The notes under the pieces are model-generated. The model ran no database searches. It saw nothing but the letters and a program-made list of their open reading frames with translations, and was not told where the DNA came from. Shown one piece after another: positions 44,072-52,583 of a stretch of DNA of 64,000 nucleotides (positions are counted from its first letter, which is position 1; each line of letters starts with the position of its first letter). Source of the stretch: JBBILO01 sp037444855 (GTDB lineage Bacteria > Patescibacteriota > Microgenomatia > UBA1406 > GWC2-37-13); NCBI GenBank assembly GCA_037444855.1, contig JBBILO010000001.1, positions 1 through 64,000 on the forward strand, given 5' to 3'. The position numbers and the translations under genes are program-made.

Positions 44072-44145
44072 AATGAAACTTTTTTGATAAAACATGCATA
44101 TATTTTTATAATCAAGAAGAGAAAGTTTAAAATTTTTTTAAAAAT

Positions 44146-44892
44146 ATGAAAAAAATATTAATTTTTAGCGGTATGTTAATTTTTATAAGCGCCCAACCAA
44201 CATCGGCGGTTGATGTGAGAGATATTTTAAGAGATAGAGTTCAACAAAGAATTGAAAATAAAATAGAAAATCAATTAAACGCCACCACTGCGGCAGTTAA
44301 GTTAAAAAATCAATTAAGAGAAAAACTTCAAAATCAAGGAATAATGGACCTGGTAAAAAATCGTGTCCAAGAATTAATTCCAAAAAAACTAAAATTTGCC
44401 GCACGAGTCAATGGAAAAATTACTGAGATAAGAAGTAATCAATTAACAATTGAAGATAAAGAAGGGAAAGCGTTAGCGATAATTATTACCGAAAAAACTC
44501 AGTTAAGAAGACGATTTTGGGGAAAATCAAGTTTAAATGAGTTTAAAGTTGATGATGAGGTTAATGTCATTGGTCGTTATACCAATGAAGAAAAAACTGA
44601 GATTGAAGCTAAATTAATTCGCAATCTTTCAATTCAAAAACGTTGGGGGGCGTTCTTTGGGAAAGTATTTTCTATTTCTGACAATTCTTTGGCGATTGAA
44701 GCAGGAAAAAGAGGCCAAATCACTGTTTATGTTGATGGAGATACTAAACTTATCAATCGAAAAGAAGAGAAAATTAATTTTTCAGATATAAAGATAGATC
44801 ATAAGATAAGAGTTAAAGGAGTTTGGGATCGAAATTTAAAAGAGGTAAGAGAAGTTGACGAAATAAAAGATTTTTCCTTACCAAATAAATAA
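44146..44892 (+). CDS. Secreted DUF5666-like protein
   Basis: 248 residues. A signal peptide (KKILIFSGMLIFISAQPTSA) precedes a helical stretch and two DUF5666-like beta units (ARVNGKITEIRSNQLTIEDK and FFGKVFSISDNSLAIEAGKR), each with the pattern G-I--I--N-LTIE followed by an RVKG-like strand. The role of the domain is unknown. It ends ECF operon 2, 74 nt after the Ig-like gene. The convergent MgtE_N/CBS gene ends 2 nt away. Confidence 0.65.
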   Translation: MKKILIFSGMLIFISAQPTSAVDVRDILRDRVQQRIENKIENQLNATTAAVKLKNQLREKLQNQGIMDLVKNRVQELIPKKLKFAARVNGKITEIRSNQLTIEDKEGKALAIIITEKTQLRRRFWGKSSLNEFKVDDEVNVIGRYTNEEKTEIEAKLIRNLSIQKRWGAFFGKVFSISDNSLAIEAGKRGQITVYVDGDTKLINRKEEKINFSDIKIDHKIRVKGVWDRNLKEVREVDEIKDFSLPNK

Positions 44893-44894
44893 AA

Positions 44895-46103
44895 TTAATT
44901 AATTTCTTCTTCGGTTAGAAGATCATCAAAACTGATGATGCCGATAATTTTTTTGTCTTCGGTGACGACAGGTAAAGTTGAAATTTTATATTTAAGAATT
45001 TTTTTAAGAGCGATTTTTTTTGGTGTCGTTAAGTGAAGAACAATTGGATTAGTAATCATAAATTTATAAACAGAAGTTTCGAAATTTTGTAAAATAAGTT
45101 CATGAAGATTGAAAACTCCTACCAACTGTTTGTTTTCATTAACGACATAAATATTTTGGAGATAATAAAAATTAACGGTTTCTTTTCTGATTTTATCAAT
45201 AACTTCTTTGACAGTGTTTTGAGGTAAAACAGTGAGATATTCAGTATTGATTAAATCGCCGATTGGAGTTTTTGATAATCTAAGAAGTCGAGATAGCTTT
45301 TCTTTTGTTTCTTCTGGTATAAGCCTGAGGATGGCATTTCTTCTTTTTTCTGACAAGGCAAGAAGAATGTCTGTTGCTTCATCGGTATTTAAAAGATTGA
45401 TTATTTCAGCTGCTTTTTCTGGTTTATATTGTTTAATGAGATTAATTTGATAATTTAGATTAAGATTATTTATGACTTCGATTACTTGCTCTTTTGGCAT
45501 TAAATGAAGAACTTTTTTAACATTCTCAATTGTTGTTGTTTCTAAATAATCTGCTAAATCCTCTGGTCGAATATTTTTAAGTTTTTCTTCTTTTTTTCTT
45601 AACCTCACTTTTCCTCGAGTGAGTTCTAATGGTTGAATGTCAGCCCAAGATAAAAATTGTTGGGGAATTCTTAAATTTATAATAGAAGAAATGCGCTCTA
45701 GAATTTTTTCTAATTTAAACCATCGAAAAATTCCAAGTAGCCCGATATCAACTCCTGTTAAAAACAAATTGTCTCCCTCTTTTTGGAAGGCAACATCATT
45801 TACTCGAACTAATTTGTACCCACTTAAATCAATAATCTGTTTATCTAAAAGATTTTTAACGACAAAAAGTTCGTTTTCCTCAATTTCTTTTTTTTCAAAG
45901 TTTTTATGAAGAATAATTTGAGTGTTAATTTTTAAAAAACATTGAATGGGAACAGTTACTTTTTCTTTATTAAGGCAACGAATGACAATCTTTGTTACTA
46001 GAGGTTTCTCGCTAATTTTGAAAATAATATCCTCTAAATAACCGAATAAAATATTGTCTTCAGTAATGATTTTTTTCCCTTTTAATTCTGAGAAGAAGAA
46101 CAT
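44895..46103 (-). CDS. PRC-barrel/MgtE_N/CBS cytoplasmic protein without a channel
   Basis: 402 residues, no TM segments. An N-terminal PRC-barrel-like pair (KGKKIITEDNILFGYLEDII; LDKQIIDLSGYKLVRVNDVA), an MgtE intracellular N domain (RPEDLADYLETTTIENVKKV, YKPEKAAEIINLLNTDEATD) and two CBS domains at the C terminus (LNTEYLTVLPQNT-like, TEYLTVLPQNTVKEVIDKIR and MITNPIVLHLTTPKKIALKK). In MgtE this N/CBS unit senses Mg2+ and gates a TM channel; the channel is missing here. Similar proteins regulate separate partners in some bacteria. Confidence 0.8.
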   Translation of the reverse strand: MFFFSELKGKKIITEDNILFGYLEDIIFKISEKPLVTKIVIRCLNKEKVTVPIQCFLKINTQIILHKNFEKKEIEENELFVVKNLLDKQIIDLSGYKLVRVNDVAFQKEGDNLFLTGVDIGLLGIFRWFKLEKILERISSIINLRIPQQFLSWADIQPLELTRGKVRLRKKEEKLKNIRPEDLADYLETTTIENVKKVLHLMPKEQVIEVINNLNLNYQINLIKQYKPEKAAEIINLLNTDEATDILLALSEKRRNAILRLIPEETKEKLSRLLRLSKTPIGDLINTEYLTVLPQNTVKEVIDKIRKETVNFYYLQNIYVVNENKQLVGVFNLHELILQNFETSVYKFMITNPIVLHLTTPKKIALKKILKYKISTLPVVTEDKKIIGIISFDDLLTEEEIN

Positions 46104-46451
46104 AAGTGTATTTTATAAAAAAGAATACGAAAATTAAAGAAGTGTTAAACCAAGTCTTAATCCCTAGTTGACCTAATTCCTCGATTCAGAATCTCTTTAG
46201 GGTTTCAATTACCAAATTAAATAATTTTTACTATTTAATAACCAATTTTTAATTAATATCTAATAATAAAAGTCAAAACTCACCCTCCGATTCGGTGGGC
46301 AAAAGTCAAAATTACAATTCAAAAATCAAAATTGAACATTAAATATTAATTTATTGATTATTGAATAAAAATTAATTATTAAGTTATTTGTTTATGTTTT
46401 TCTTATCTTAACAAGATGTGATAAAATAAATTATTAATTTTAAACGAAATT
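46104..46451 (+). repeat. Gene-free AT-rich repeat region upstream of tRNA-Gln
   Basis: It holds short repeats related to those at 30.2-30.6 kb: AAAAGTCAAAACTCACCC, a CACCCTCCGATTCGGTGGGC hairpin (about 46281-46300) that shares CCTCCGATT with the block near 30370, and AATTCAAAAATCAAAATTG. No coding frame is visible. Confidence 0.55.
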
Positions 46452-46522
46452 TGCGGGGTCGTCTAACGGTAGGACAGCAGCCTTTGGAGCTGCGTATCTA
46501 GGTTCGAATCCTAGCCCCGCAG
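46452..46522 (+). tRNA. tRNA-Gln (anticodon TTG)
   Basis: Acceptor TGCGGGG/CCCCGCA, D arm GTC/GAC, anticodon stem GCAGC/GCTGC around CTTTGGA (anticodon TTG), variable loop GTAT, T arm CTAGG-TTCGAAT-CCTAG, discriminator G. CCA is not encoded, unlike in tRNA-Pro. Confidence 0.93.
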
Positions 46523-46535
46523 CTAAAATTGAGTA

Positions 46536-46559
46536 TATAGATTGTCATAACAATCTATA
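46536..46559 (+). other. Perfect hairpin downstream of tRNA-Gln
   Basis: TATAGATTGT-CATA-ACAATCTATA, a 10-bp stem with a 4-nt loop, starting 14 nt after the tRNA. No T tract follows, so a simple terminator is doubtful; it may be a processing or anti-decay structure. Confidence 0.6.
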
Positions 46560-46592
46560 AATCAATAAATCAAAAATCAATTACATCTCTTT

Positions 46593-46618
46593 TTTTTAAC
46601 CACGATCGTAGTTAAAAA
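46593..46618 (+). other. Near-perfect palindrome upstream of the DUF2130 gene
   Basis: TTTTTAACCACGA and TCGTAGTTAAAAA: 13-nt arms with one mismatch and no loop. It lies 110 nt before the DUF2130 gene and could be a dimeric repressor site or a bidirectional terminator. Confidence 0.5.
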
Positions 46619-46728
46619 GAAGACATTTTAAAACTGAAATCTTAAAAAAATAAACTATCTAGTTTTTTTTGAGATATAAAATAATTTTTATTTGTGTCCT
46701 AAAATGATTTTTATTAAAATTAAATACT

Positions 46729-47898
46729 ATGAATGATCAGATTATTTGTCCTCATTGTAAAAAAGCGATTCCTTTAACCCAAGCTTTATCCCATCAGATT
46801 CAGGAAAAGTACAAGGAGTTTTATAAAAAAAGATTAACCGAAGAAAAACAAAAATTAGAGGAAGAATTAAGAGCTAATTTAACGAAAAAAATTAAAGAAC
46901 AATTAGATCTTGAGATTAAAGACAAAACTAATGAGATCGAAGAATTAAGAAAACAAAATAAAAATTTACAAGGTCAGCTGTTAGAATTGAATCGCTTAAT
47001 CCGCCAATTGCGAACTGAGAATGAACAGCAAAGAATTGAGATGGAGAAAAAAATTACTCATGAGCAGGAAAAAATTCGACAAGAAGAGCAGAAAAGGATT
47101 GAGCAAGAATATCAATTAAAAATTCTTGAAAAAGAGAAAAAACTAACTGATGCTTTAAAATTAGTGGAGGAATATAAAAGAAAATTGCAAACTGGTTCCC
47201 AACAACTTCAAGGAGAAGTACAAGAACTGTATTTACAAGAAAAATTGAAGGAAGAATTTCCTGAAGATGAAATAAAAGAAGTACCAAAAGGGGTTGAGGG
47301 AGCTGATGTTTTACAAATTGTTAAAAATAATTATGGTCGACCGTGCGGAACAATTATTTGGGAATCAAAAAGGACAAAGGCTTGGAGTGATAGTTGGCTT
47401 TTAAAATTAAGAGAAGATCAAAGGAAAGTAAAAGCAGAAATAGCCGTTATTGTTTCTCAAGCGTTGCCTACTGGAGTAAAAAACTTTACCCAAAAGGAAA
47501 GAATTTGGATTGTTAGTTTTGATTCATTTATCGCTTTAGCGACCATATTAAGACAGACTTTGATTGATCTAGCAGCAGTTAAATCTTCTTTCGTTAACAA
47601 AGAAGAAAAAAAGGAAATTTTATGGAATTATTTAACGAGTATAGAATTTCATCAACGAATAGAGGCAATTTATGATGCTTATCTTCAACTAACAGAAGAT
47701 TTAAGAAAGGAACAAGATTGGTTTCGAAAAAAATGGGCCAAACAGGAAAAAAATATCAAAAAAGTGGCGGAAAATATTCTGGGTATGCATGGCGATCTTC
47801 AAAGTATTGTCGGTCGGGCTCTGCCTGAAATGAATAATTTCCAATCTTTACCTGAAAAAACAGAAAAAGATAAAGAAAATAAAAATCATTTATTTTAA
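46729..47898 (+). CDS. DUF2130 coiled-coil protein
   Basis: 389 residues. A short CPHCKKAI zinc-like knuckle, a long coiled coil (about residues 20-165), then the DUF2130 domain: KEVPKGVEGADVLQIVKNNY, GTIIWESKRTKAWSDSWLLK, REDQRKVKAEIAVIVSQALP. The D...E-x-K layout (GADV...WESK) resembles the PD-(D/E)xK nuclease fold, so it may cut or bind DNA, but the family's function is not established. It is followed 5 nt later by a TM protein gene. Confidence 0.8.
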   Translation: MNDQIICPHCKKAIPLTQALSHQIQEKYKEFYKKRLTEEKQKLEEELRANLTKKIKEQLDLEIKDKTNEIEELRKQNKNLQGQLLELNRLIRQLRTENEQQRIEMEKKITHEQEKIRQEEQKRIEQEYQLKILEKEKKLTDALKLVEEYKRKLQTGSQQLQGEVQELYLQEKLKEEFPEDEIKEVPKGVEGADVLQIVKNNYGRPCGTIIWESKRTKAWSDSWLLKLREDQRKVKAEIAVIVSQALPTGVKNFTQKERIWIVSFDSFIALATILRQTLIDLAAVKSSFVNKEEKKEILWNYLTSIEFHQRIEAIYDAYLQLTEDLRKEQDWFRKKWAKQEKNIKKVAENILGMHGDLQSIVGRALPEMNNFQSLPEKTEKDKENKNHLF

Positions 47899-47903
47899 AA
47901 ACA

Positions 47904-48512
47904 ATGAAGAATCAAAAAATTATTCATTTTTTTGATAATTTTTTTACTCAATTTTCAAAAATTGTTATTATTGTTCCTGCTGTTATTCTTATCGTAGGAT
48001 TATGGATAAAGTATTCTTCTAATAAGAAAAATTTTTCGTTAGTTGGTCATTATCCTACGCCAACCTTAGTTAAGTTCTTACCTACTATTTCTCAAAATCA
48101 GTTTATTGAAAAATTTAATTTAACTGGACCATTGATTTGTCAATATCAAAACAAAGAGTCATCGGTTTCCGCTTTTGTTAAAAATAAAAAGATTTTTTTT
48201 AAGATTGAAGAAAAAACTGGAATAAAAAACTTTCTCGTTAATGATGACTGTTTATATCTTTGGGAAGAAAAGCAATATTATGGTGAGCGAGCTTGCGGTG
48301 TGGGCCATTATCTTAACCTTATAGAATCATTGCCATTTTTTAACCTTAGTGATTTGTTGAAAGAAAGTGAATTTAATAATCAATTTGGAAGAAATTTTGA
48401 CTTTAATAATTTATTAAACAATTGTCAAAAAAAGGAAGTTAAAGAAGAATTATTTTCAATTCCTAAAAACGTAATTTTTAAAAACCTTTCTTTTGATCAA
48501 ATTGATAAATAA
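47904..48512 (+). CDS. Single-TM membrane protein of unknown function
   Basis: 202 residues. A cytoplasmic head of about 15 residues, one TM segment (SKIVIIVPAVILIVGLWIKY) and an exported domain with four Cys (ICQYQN, DDCLYLW, RACGVGH, NNCQKKE). I do not recognise it. It forms an operon with the DUF2130 gene. Its stop lies 4 nt from the convergent 5S rRNA gene. Confidence 0.6.
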   Translation: MKNQKIIHFFDNFFTQFSKIVIIVPAVILIVGLWIKYSSNKKNFSLVGHYPTPTLVKFLPTISQNQFIEKFNLTGPLICQYQNKESSVSAFVKNKKIFFKIEEKTGIKNFLVNDDCLYLWEEKQYYGERACGVGHYLNLIESLPFFNLSDLLKESEFNNQFGRNFDFNNLLNNCQKKEVKEELFSIPKNVIFKNLSFDQIDK

Positions 48513-48515
48513 AAA

Positions 48516-48639
48516 TGCCCGGGCAACGACCTACTTTCCCGTCTCCGAGTTGGGAGAGAGTATCATCGGCGCTGACTAGTTTCACGACCTTGTTCGGGAT
48601 GGAAAAGGGTGGGTCCTAGTCGCTTCAGTCACCCAGGCA
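48516..48639 (-). rRNA. rrf: 5S ribosomal RNA, isolated from other rRNA genes
   Basis: On the minus strand the ends TGCCTGGG and CCCGGGCA pair. The conserved cores are CCATCCCGAACAAGG, CAGCGCCGATGATAC and GGAGACGGGAAAGTAGGTCG. Length is about 124 nt. The flanking genes are protein-coding on both sides and no 16S or 23S gene lies in the window, so this copy is unlinked or far from the main rRNA operon. Confidence 0.92.
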
Positions 48640-48672
48640 AATTTATTATACAATTTTTATATAATAATATCA

Positions 48673-49197
48673 ATGAGTATTCTAAAGTCATTTATTATTA
48701 AGCCAAAAGTAAAATTTGAATTCCAGCACGACGATGAAGAAATTATTTTTTTAGTTCGTGCCCATCCAATCACTCAAATTTATTGGGTAATTAACGGTTT
48801 TCTGATGGGTATTATCATTTTCATTTTAATTAGTGTTTTTTCTGTTTATTTAACTAGCAAACAGATTGTTTTTATATTTCTTTTTGCCATAGTTTTCATT
48901 TTTTCTTATTGGTGGTTTAGTTTTTTATCTTGGTATTTTAATGTTGGGATTGTGACAAGTCAACGAGTGATTGATATAGATTTTTATTATTTAACATACA
49001 AGGAGATTACTAGTGCTTTGTTAGATAACATTGAAGATATTACTATCAAATCAGGTGGATTTTTTCCCTCAATTTTTAATTATGGCAATGTTTTTGTTCA
49101 AACTGCCGGAACAAAAGTTAATATCGAGTTTATGAACTGCCCACAACCAGAAAAAATTAAAGAAATCATTAATAACTTGTTACAAAAAAATCAATGA
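48673..49197 (+). CDS. Membrane bacterial PH-domain (DUF304-like) protein
   Basis: 174 residues. Two TM segments (VINGFLMGIIIFILISVFSV and IVFIFLFAIVFIFSYWWFSF) and then a bPH2-like domain: NVGIVTSQRVIDIDFYYLTY, KEITSALLDNIEDITIKSGG, FNYGNVFVQTAG. It is cytoplasmic or peripheral and of unknown role. TATAAT (48660-48665) ends 7 nt before the ATG, so the message is likely leaderless. It heads a six-gene run with overlapping ends (48673-52492). Confidence 0.78.
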   Translation: MSILKSFIIKPKVKFEFQHDDEEIIFLVRAHPITQIYWVINGFLMGIIIFILISVFSVYLTSKQIVFIFLFAIVFIFSYWWFSFLSWYFNVGIVTSQRVIDIDFYYLTYKEITSALLDNIEDITIKSGGFFPSIFNYGNVFVQTAGTKVNIEFMNCPQPEKIKEIINNLLQKNQ

Positions 49198-49388
49198 TTG
49201 ATCTATTTTTCAAAATTTTTGCTTTTTTTTTCTCTTTTTTCTATCTGTTGTACGCAATTGTTTTTTTTCAACAATCAAAAGTTTTAGTCAGGACGACTAA
49301 AACTGAGATTGATAGATGGGTGCTTCTTATTTCATTCGTTCAGGTACTGTTAAGTTTTGTATTAATTTTTTATAGTTTTATTTTATGA
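49194..49388 (+). CDS. Small two-TM protein
   Basis: 64 residues; two TM segments (IFAFFFSFFYLLYAIVFF and LLISFVQVLLSFVLIFYSF) joined by a basic, Thr-rich loop. No family recognised. ATGA overlaps on both ends tie it to the PH-domain gene before and the PP2C-propeller gene after, so it is probably translated together with them. Confidence 0.65.
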   Translation: MIDLFFKIFAFFFSFFYLLYAIVFFQQSKVLVRTTKTEIDRWVLLISFVQVLLSFVLIFYSFIL

Positions 49389-51112
49389 TTGATTATCAAT
49401 TCTCTCTATTTTTAGGCAAGGAAAAAGAAGAAAATAAAGCGGTTTATTTGGTGGAAAGAAATTTTTTTGCTGTTTTAAAAATAGGAAAAGATCTGTCTAA
49501 AGAAGACGGAAAAAAATTCCTACAAGAAGTTTATCAATTAATCACTCAAGAGCAAGAAATAAGATTAGAAAGACTTGATGAAATTGTTATTGAAGCAATT
49601 CAAAAAACTAATTTTTATCTTGAGCCTTCATTAGCGATCGGTCTTTTAGAAAATGAAATTTTATATTTAAAGACGATTGGGGAGGGAACAATTTTTGTTA
49701 AAAGAGGAAAAGAAGGCGGTAAGATTATCGAAGGGACTAAAAGCGCTTCTGGTTATATCAAAAAGAATGACTGTCTTATTTTTTCCTTTAGCGATTTTTT
49801 TCAAAAAATTGATGAAAAAAAGTTAAAGGAGGTTATTGATCAAAAATCACCTCTTGAGATCATTGAAAGACTGAGTTTTTATTTTACAGAAAGTGATAAT
49901 GGATCAACGGCTTTAATTGTTAAATTTTTTCAATCAAAAAAGAATGAAGATAAAGACGTTATTAGTAACAAGCTAACAGTTGATTGGCAAAAAGTTAAAG
50001 AAAAATTTTTGTCTTTCGTCTCTTTTGAACATAAAAATAAATTGGCACTTCTTATAATTTTTTTAATAATTTTATTTTTTGGCTATCGACTATCAACAGG
50101 ATTAATTAAATTCAGTTTTAAGTTCAAACAACAAAAGATTGAAATCACTCGTCAGTCAATTGAGAAAAAGTTAAATGAAGCAGAAGACACGGCATTTTAC
50201 AATATAAAAAAGTCAATTGAGCTGATTAATGAGGCAAAAAATGAGTTGAGTCAGCTTGAAAAAGAAGTTGACAAGAGGTCAGAAAAAGAGATATTAACGA
50301 TAAAAAGTTTAATTAATCAAAAAGAGAAAGAAATTTTAAAGAAAGAAGAAAAAAAGGCCGAAGAGTTTTTTGATCTTGCCATTGCTGAAAAAAATGCAAC
50401 AGGCAGACGATTTTATCTCAATAATAATCAATTATTAATTTTGGATAATAAAAATGGGAGAGTTTATCAATTAAATTTAGAAAAAAAATCAATCGATACT
50501 TTTTCCCATTCAAAACTTAAATCCGCCAGTTTAGTGGCCAGTTATGAAGATAAAATTTTTTTCTTTGATCAAAAAGAGGGTATTTTGCAAATTGGTGAAA
50601 ATAATCAATTAAAGAAATTAATTGATTTTGATGAAGATTGGGGAAAGGTGATTGATTTTTGGTTTTATAATGGCAACTTATATCTTTTAGATAAAAAAAA
50701 TGATGAAGTTTATAAATATCTGGTGACCAGCGATGGTTATTCAGAGAAAAATTCGTATTTCAAAAGCGGTGAGGCGGTTAATTTAGAAGAGGTTAACTCA
50801 ATGGCCATCGATGCTTCAATTTATTTAGGCTTTACTGATTATATTTTAAAGTACACTTCTGGAATCAAAGAAAGTTTTAATATGAGTTTTCCAACAACAG
50901 CGATTCAAGTAAAAAAAATTTATACTGATAAGAATCTAGAACAATTGTTTGTTTGGGATAAAAAAAATTCTTCGGTTTATCTTTTTTCTAAAAAAGGCGA
51001 TTATCAACAGACAATTAAATCTTCTTTTTTATCCCAAGCCGATGATTTTGTTGTTTATAACAAAAAGGTTTTTCTTCTTTTAGGAGGAAAAATTTTTGCT
51101 ATTGAGCTATGA
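49385..51112 (+). CDS. PP2C-like/TM/coiled-coil/beta-propeller membrane protein
   Basis: 575 residues. Residues 1 to about 190 resemble a degenerate PP2C phosphatase: ENKAVYLVERNFFAVLKIGK, then LGLLENEILYLKTIGEGTIF-like AIGLLENEILYLKTIGEGTI, and SDNGSTALIVKF. The metal-binding DG of active PP2C is not clear. One TM segment (ALLIIFLIILFFGYRLSTGL) leads to a coiled coil and a C-terminal beta-propeller with repeats such as RFYLNNNQLLILDNKNGRVY and NGNLYLLDKKNDEVYKYLV. The layout suggests signalling across the membrane. The ECF sigma gene follows with 4-nt overlap. Confidence 0.65.
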   Translation: MIDYQFSLFLGKEKEENKAVYLVERNFFAVLKIGKDLSKEDGKKFLQEVYQLITQEQEIRLERLDEIVIEAIQKTNFYLEPSLAIGLLENEILYLKTIGEGTIFVKRGKEGGKIIEGTKSASGYIKKNDCLIFSFSDFFQKIDEKKLKEVIDQKSPLEIIERLSFYFTESDNGSTALIVKFFQSKKNEDKDVISNKLTVDWQKVKEKFLSFVSFEHKNKLALLIIFLIILFFGYRLSTGLIKFSFKFKQQKIEITRQSIEKKLNEAEDTAFYNIKKSIELINEAKNELSQLEKEVDKRSEKEILTIKSLINQKEKEILKKEEKKAEEFFDLAIAEKNATGRRFYLNNNQLLILDNKNGRVYQLNLEKKSIDTFSHSKLKSASLVASYEDKIFFFDQKEGILQIGENNQLKKLIDFDEDWGKVIDFWFYNGNLYLLDKKNDEVYKYLVTSDGYSEKNSYFKSGEAVNLEEVNSMAIDASIYLGFTDYILKYTSGIKESFNMSFPTTAIQVKKIYTDKNLEQLFVWDKKNSSVYLFSKKGDYQQTIKSSFLSQADDFVVYNKKVFLLLGGKIFAIEL

Positions 51113-51657
51113 AAAAGTTATCGGAGCAATTATTAGTAAAAAAAATTATTGAGAAAGACGAGCGGGCGTTTAATTTTTTTTACCATAAAAACGAAAAAGC
51201 AATTTTTAATTTTATTAAGAGAAAAATTGGCGATGAAGGAGTAGCAAAAGAAATAACTCAGGAAGTTTTTCTCTCCTTTTTAGAAGGTTTACGTGACTTT
51301 CATTTTCAAGCGTCTCTTAAAGCTTATCTTTATAGTATTGCGAAAAATAAAGTAGTTGATTATTATCGAAAAAACAAAATCAAGAGAATTCTTTTTTCTC
51401 ATCTACCAAACTTTTTAGTTGAAGGAGTAAACATTTTTTTAATGGAGGATGAGATAGAAAAGAAAGAAGTGAAAAAAAGAATTGAAAAAGTTTTTCGTTT
51501 ATTGCCAAAGGATTATCAAGGGATTTTGCGACTAAAATATATAGAGAACGTGAAAGTAAAACAAATTGCCAAAAGGTTGAAGATGACTTTTAAAGCGACG
51601 GAAAGCCTTTTGTTTCGAGCAAGAAAAGCTTTTATTAAGTTATATCGATCGATTTAA
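51109..51657 (+). CDS. ECF-type sigma factor (operon 3)
   Basis: 182 residues. Region 2: EGVAKEITQEVFLSFLEGLR-like sequence (GVAKEITQEVFLSFLEGL), then FQASLKAYLYSIAKNKVVDY; region 4: LLPKDYQGILRLKYIENVKV, KQIAKRLKMTFKATESLLFR. It directly follows the PP2C-propeller gene with an ATGA overlap, so that protein may be the sensor or regulator. A single-TM protein gene follows in the anti-sigma position. Confidence 0.88.
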   Translation: MKKLSEQLLVKKIIEKDERAFNFFYHKNEKAIFNFIKRKIGDEGVAKEITQEVFLSFLEGLRDFHFQASLKAYLYSIAKNKVVDYYRKNKIKRILFSHLPNFLVEGVNIFLMEDEIEKKEVKKRIEKVFRLLPKDYQGILRLKYIENVKVKQIAKRLKMTFKATESLLFRARKAFIKLYRSI

Positions 51658-51890
51658 TGAAAACAAAAACAATTAATTGGGGAAAAAAAATTAATGAAGT
51701 TTTTTATATTCAACCGAATAATTTAGAGTGCTTGCCTTTGACCAATTTTTATAAAAAAATAGTTTCCCGATTAAAGATAATGCCTTTTTTTATCATTGTC
51801 CCCTTATCAATTTTATTAAGCATTTTTTCTTATTTATTATTAGGTTATTTTTTAATTAAACTAGTGAGTTTTTTTCAAAAGATTATTTGA
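51657..51890 (+). CDS. Single-TM protein next to ECF sigma 3
   Basis: 77 residues: about 40 cytoplasmic residues (NWGKKINEVFYIQPNNLECL, PLTNFYKKI) and one TM segment (IMPFFIIVPLSILLSIFSYL) extended by a second hydrophobic stretch. The position just after the sigma gene suggests a minimal anti-sigma factor, but no motif supports it. ATGA-type overlaps flank it. Confidence 0.6.
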   Translation: MKTKTINWGKKINEVFYIQPNNLECLPLTNFYKKIVSRLKIMPFFIIVPLSILLSIFSYLLLGYFLIKLVSFFQKII

Positions 51891-52492
51891 TGAAATTAAT
51901 CACTGAAATTTTAACTTCATTATTTTTCGTTTTTTATTATCTAATTCAACTAATTTTTTATCCTTATCAAGCAATGCGAAAAATCAGCCAAGAAAAAGAT
52001 GAGAATCAGATTTATTTGGTTTTCTTTTTAGTTTTCCTTTACCTAAAGTTTGCCTATTTTTTAAAAAACGACACCTATCCAGCGACAATTTTATTTGCAG
52101 TTTTTTTAATAGTTTTTCTCTCTACGATTAGTTTTTTTTATTTTTTATCAAAATTTTTTAATAAAAAAATTAAGTTTCGTCCTTTTGTTTTTACTTTTTC
52201 CTATGCTCTTTTTCCAACATTAATCTGGTATGGATTTAATTCGCTTCTTTACATTCTTTTACCTCCTCCAAGGACGAGTTCAATTTTAGGTATTAGTTTC
52301 AGTCTTTTCTATCTGACAATTTCTTTTTCGCTTTTGTTTTGGAAGGTAATTTTATCTTATTTAGCGATTCGTTTTAGCAGCGGATTTCATTTCTTCCGGA
52401 TATTTTATTTTATCCTTTTATATTTTTTAACCTTTCTTCCTATTTTTCTTCTTCTTAATTATTTTCGATTATTTTATGTGCCGATGGTTTAG
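51890..52492 (+). CDS. Yip1-like polytopic membrane protein
   Basis: 200 residues. A leading amphipathic stretch (IFYPYQAMRKISQEKDENQI) and five TM segments, including FRPFVFTFSYALFPTLIWYG and SSILGISFSLFYLTISFSLL. The order resembles the Yip1 family of membrane proteins. The function is unknown. It is the last gene of the 48.7-52.5 kb operon. An 8-bp inverted repeat (ATTAAAGA/TCTTTAAT) follows at about 52504-52542, before the HMG-CoA reductase gene. Confidence 0.6.
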   Translation: MKLITEILTSLFFVFYYLIQLIFYPYQAMRKISQEKDENQIYLVFFLVFLYLKFAYFLKNDTYPATILFAVFLIVFLSTISFFYFLSKFFNKKIKFRPFVFTFSYALFPTLIWYGFNSLLYILLPPPRTSSILGISFSLFYLTISFSLLFWKVILSYLAIRFSSGFHFFRIFYFILLYFLTFLPIFLLLNYFRLFYVPMV

Positions 52493-52583
52493 AAGAATAT
52501 TCCCATTAAAGACAACCCTCGACGCAAAAACTCTCTTTAATAGTTTAAAAAATGATTCTTCCTTCTTCTTCGTCTAATATATT

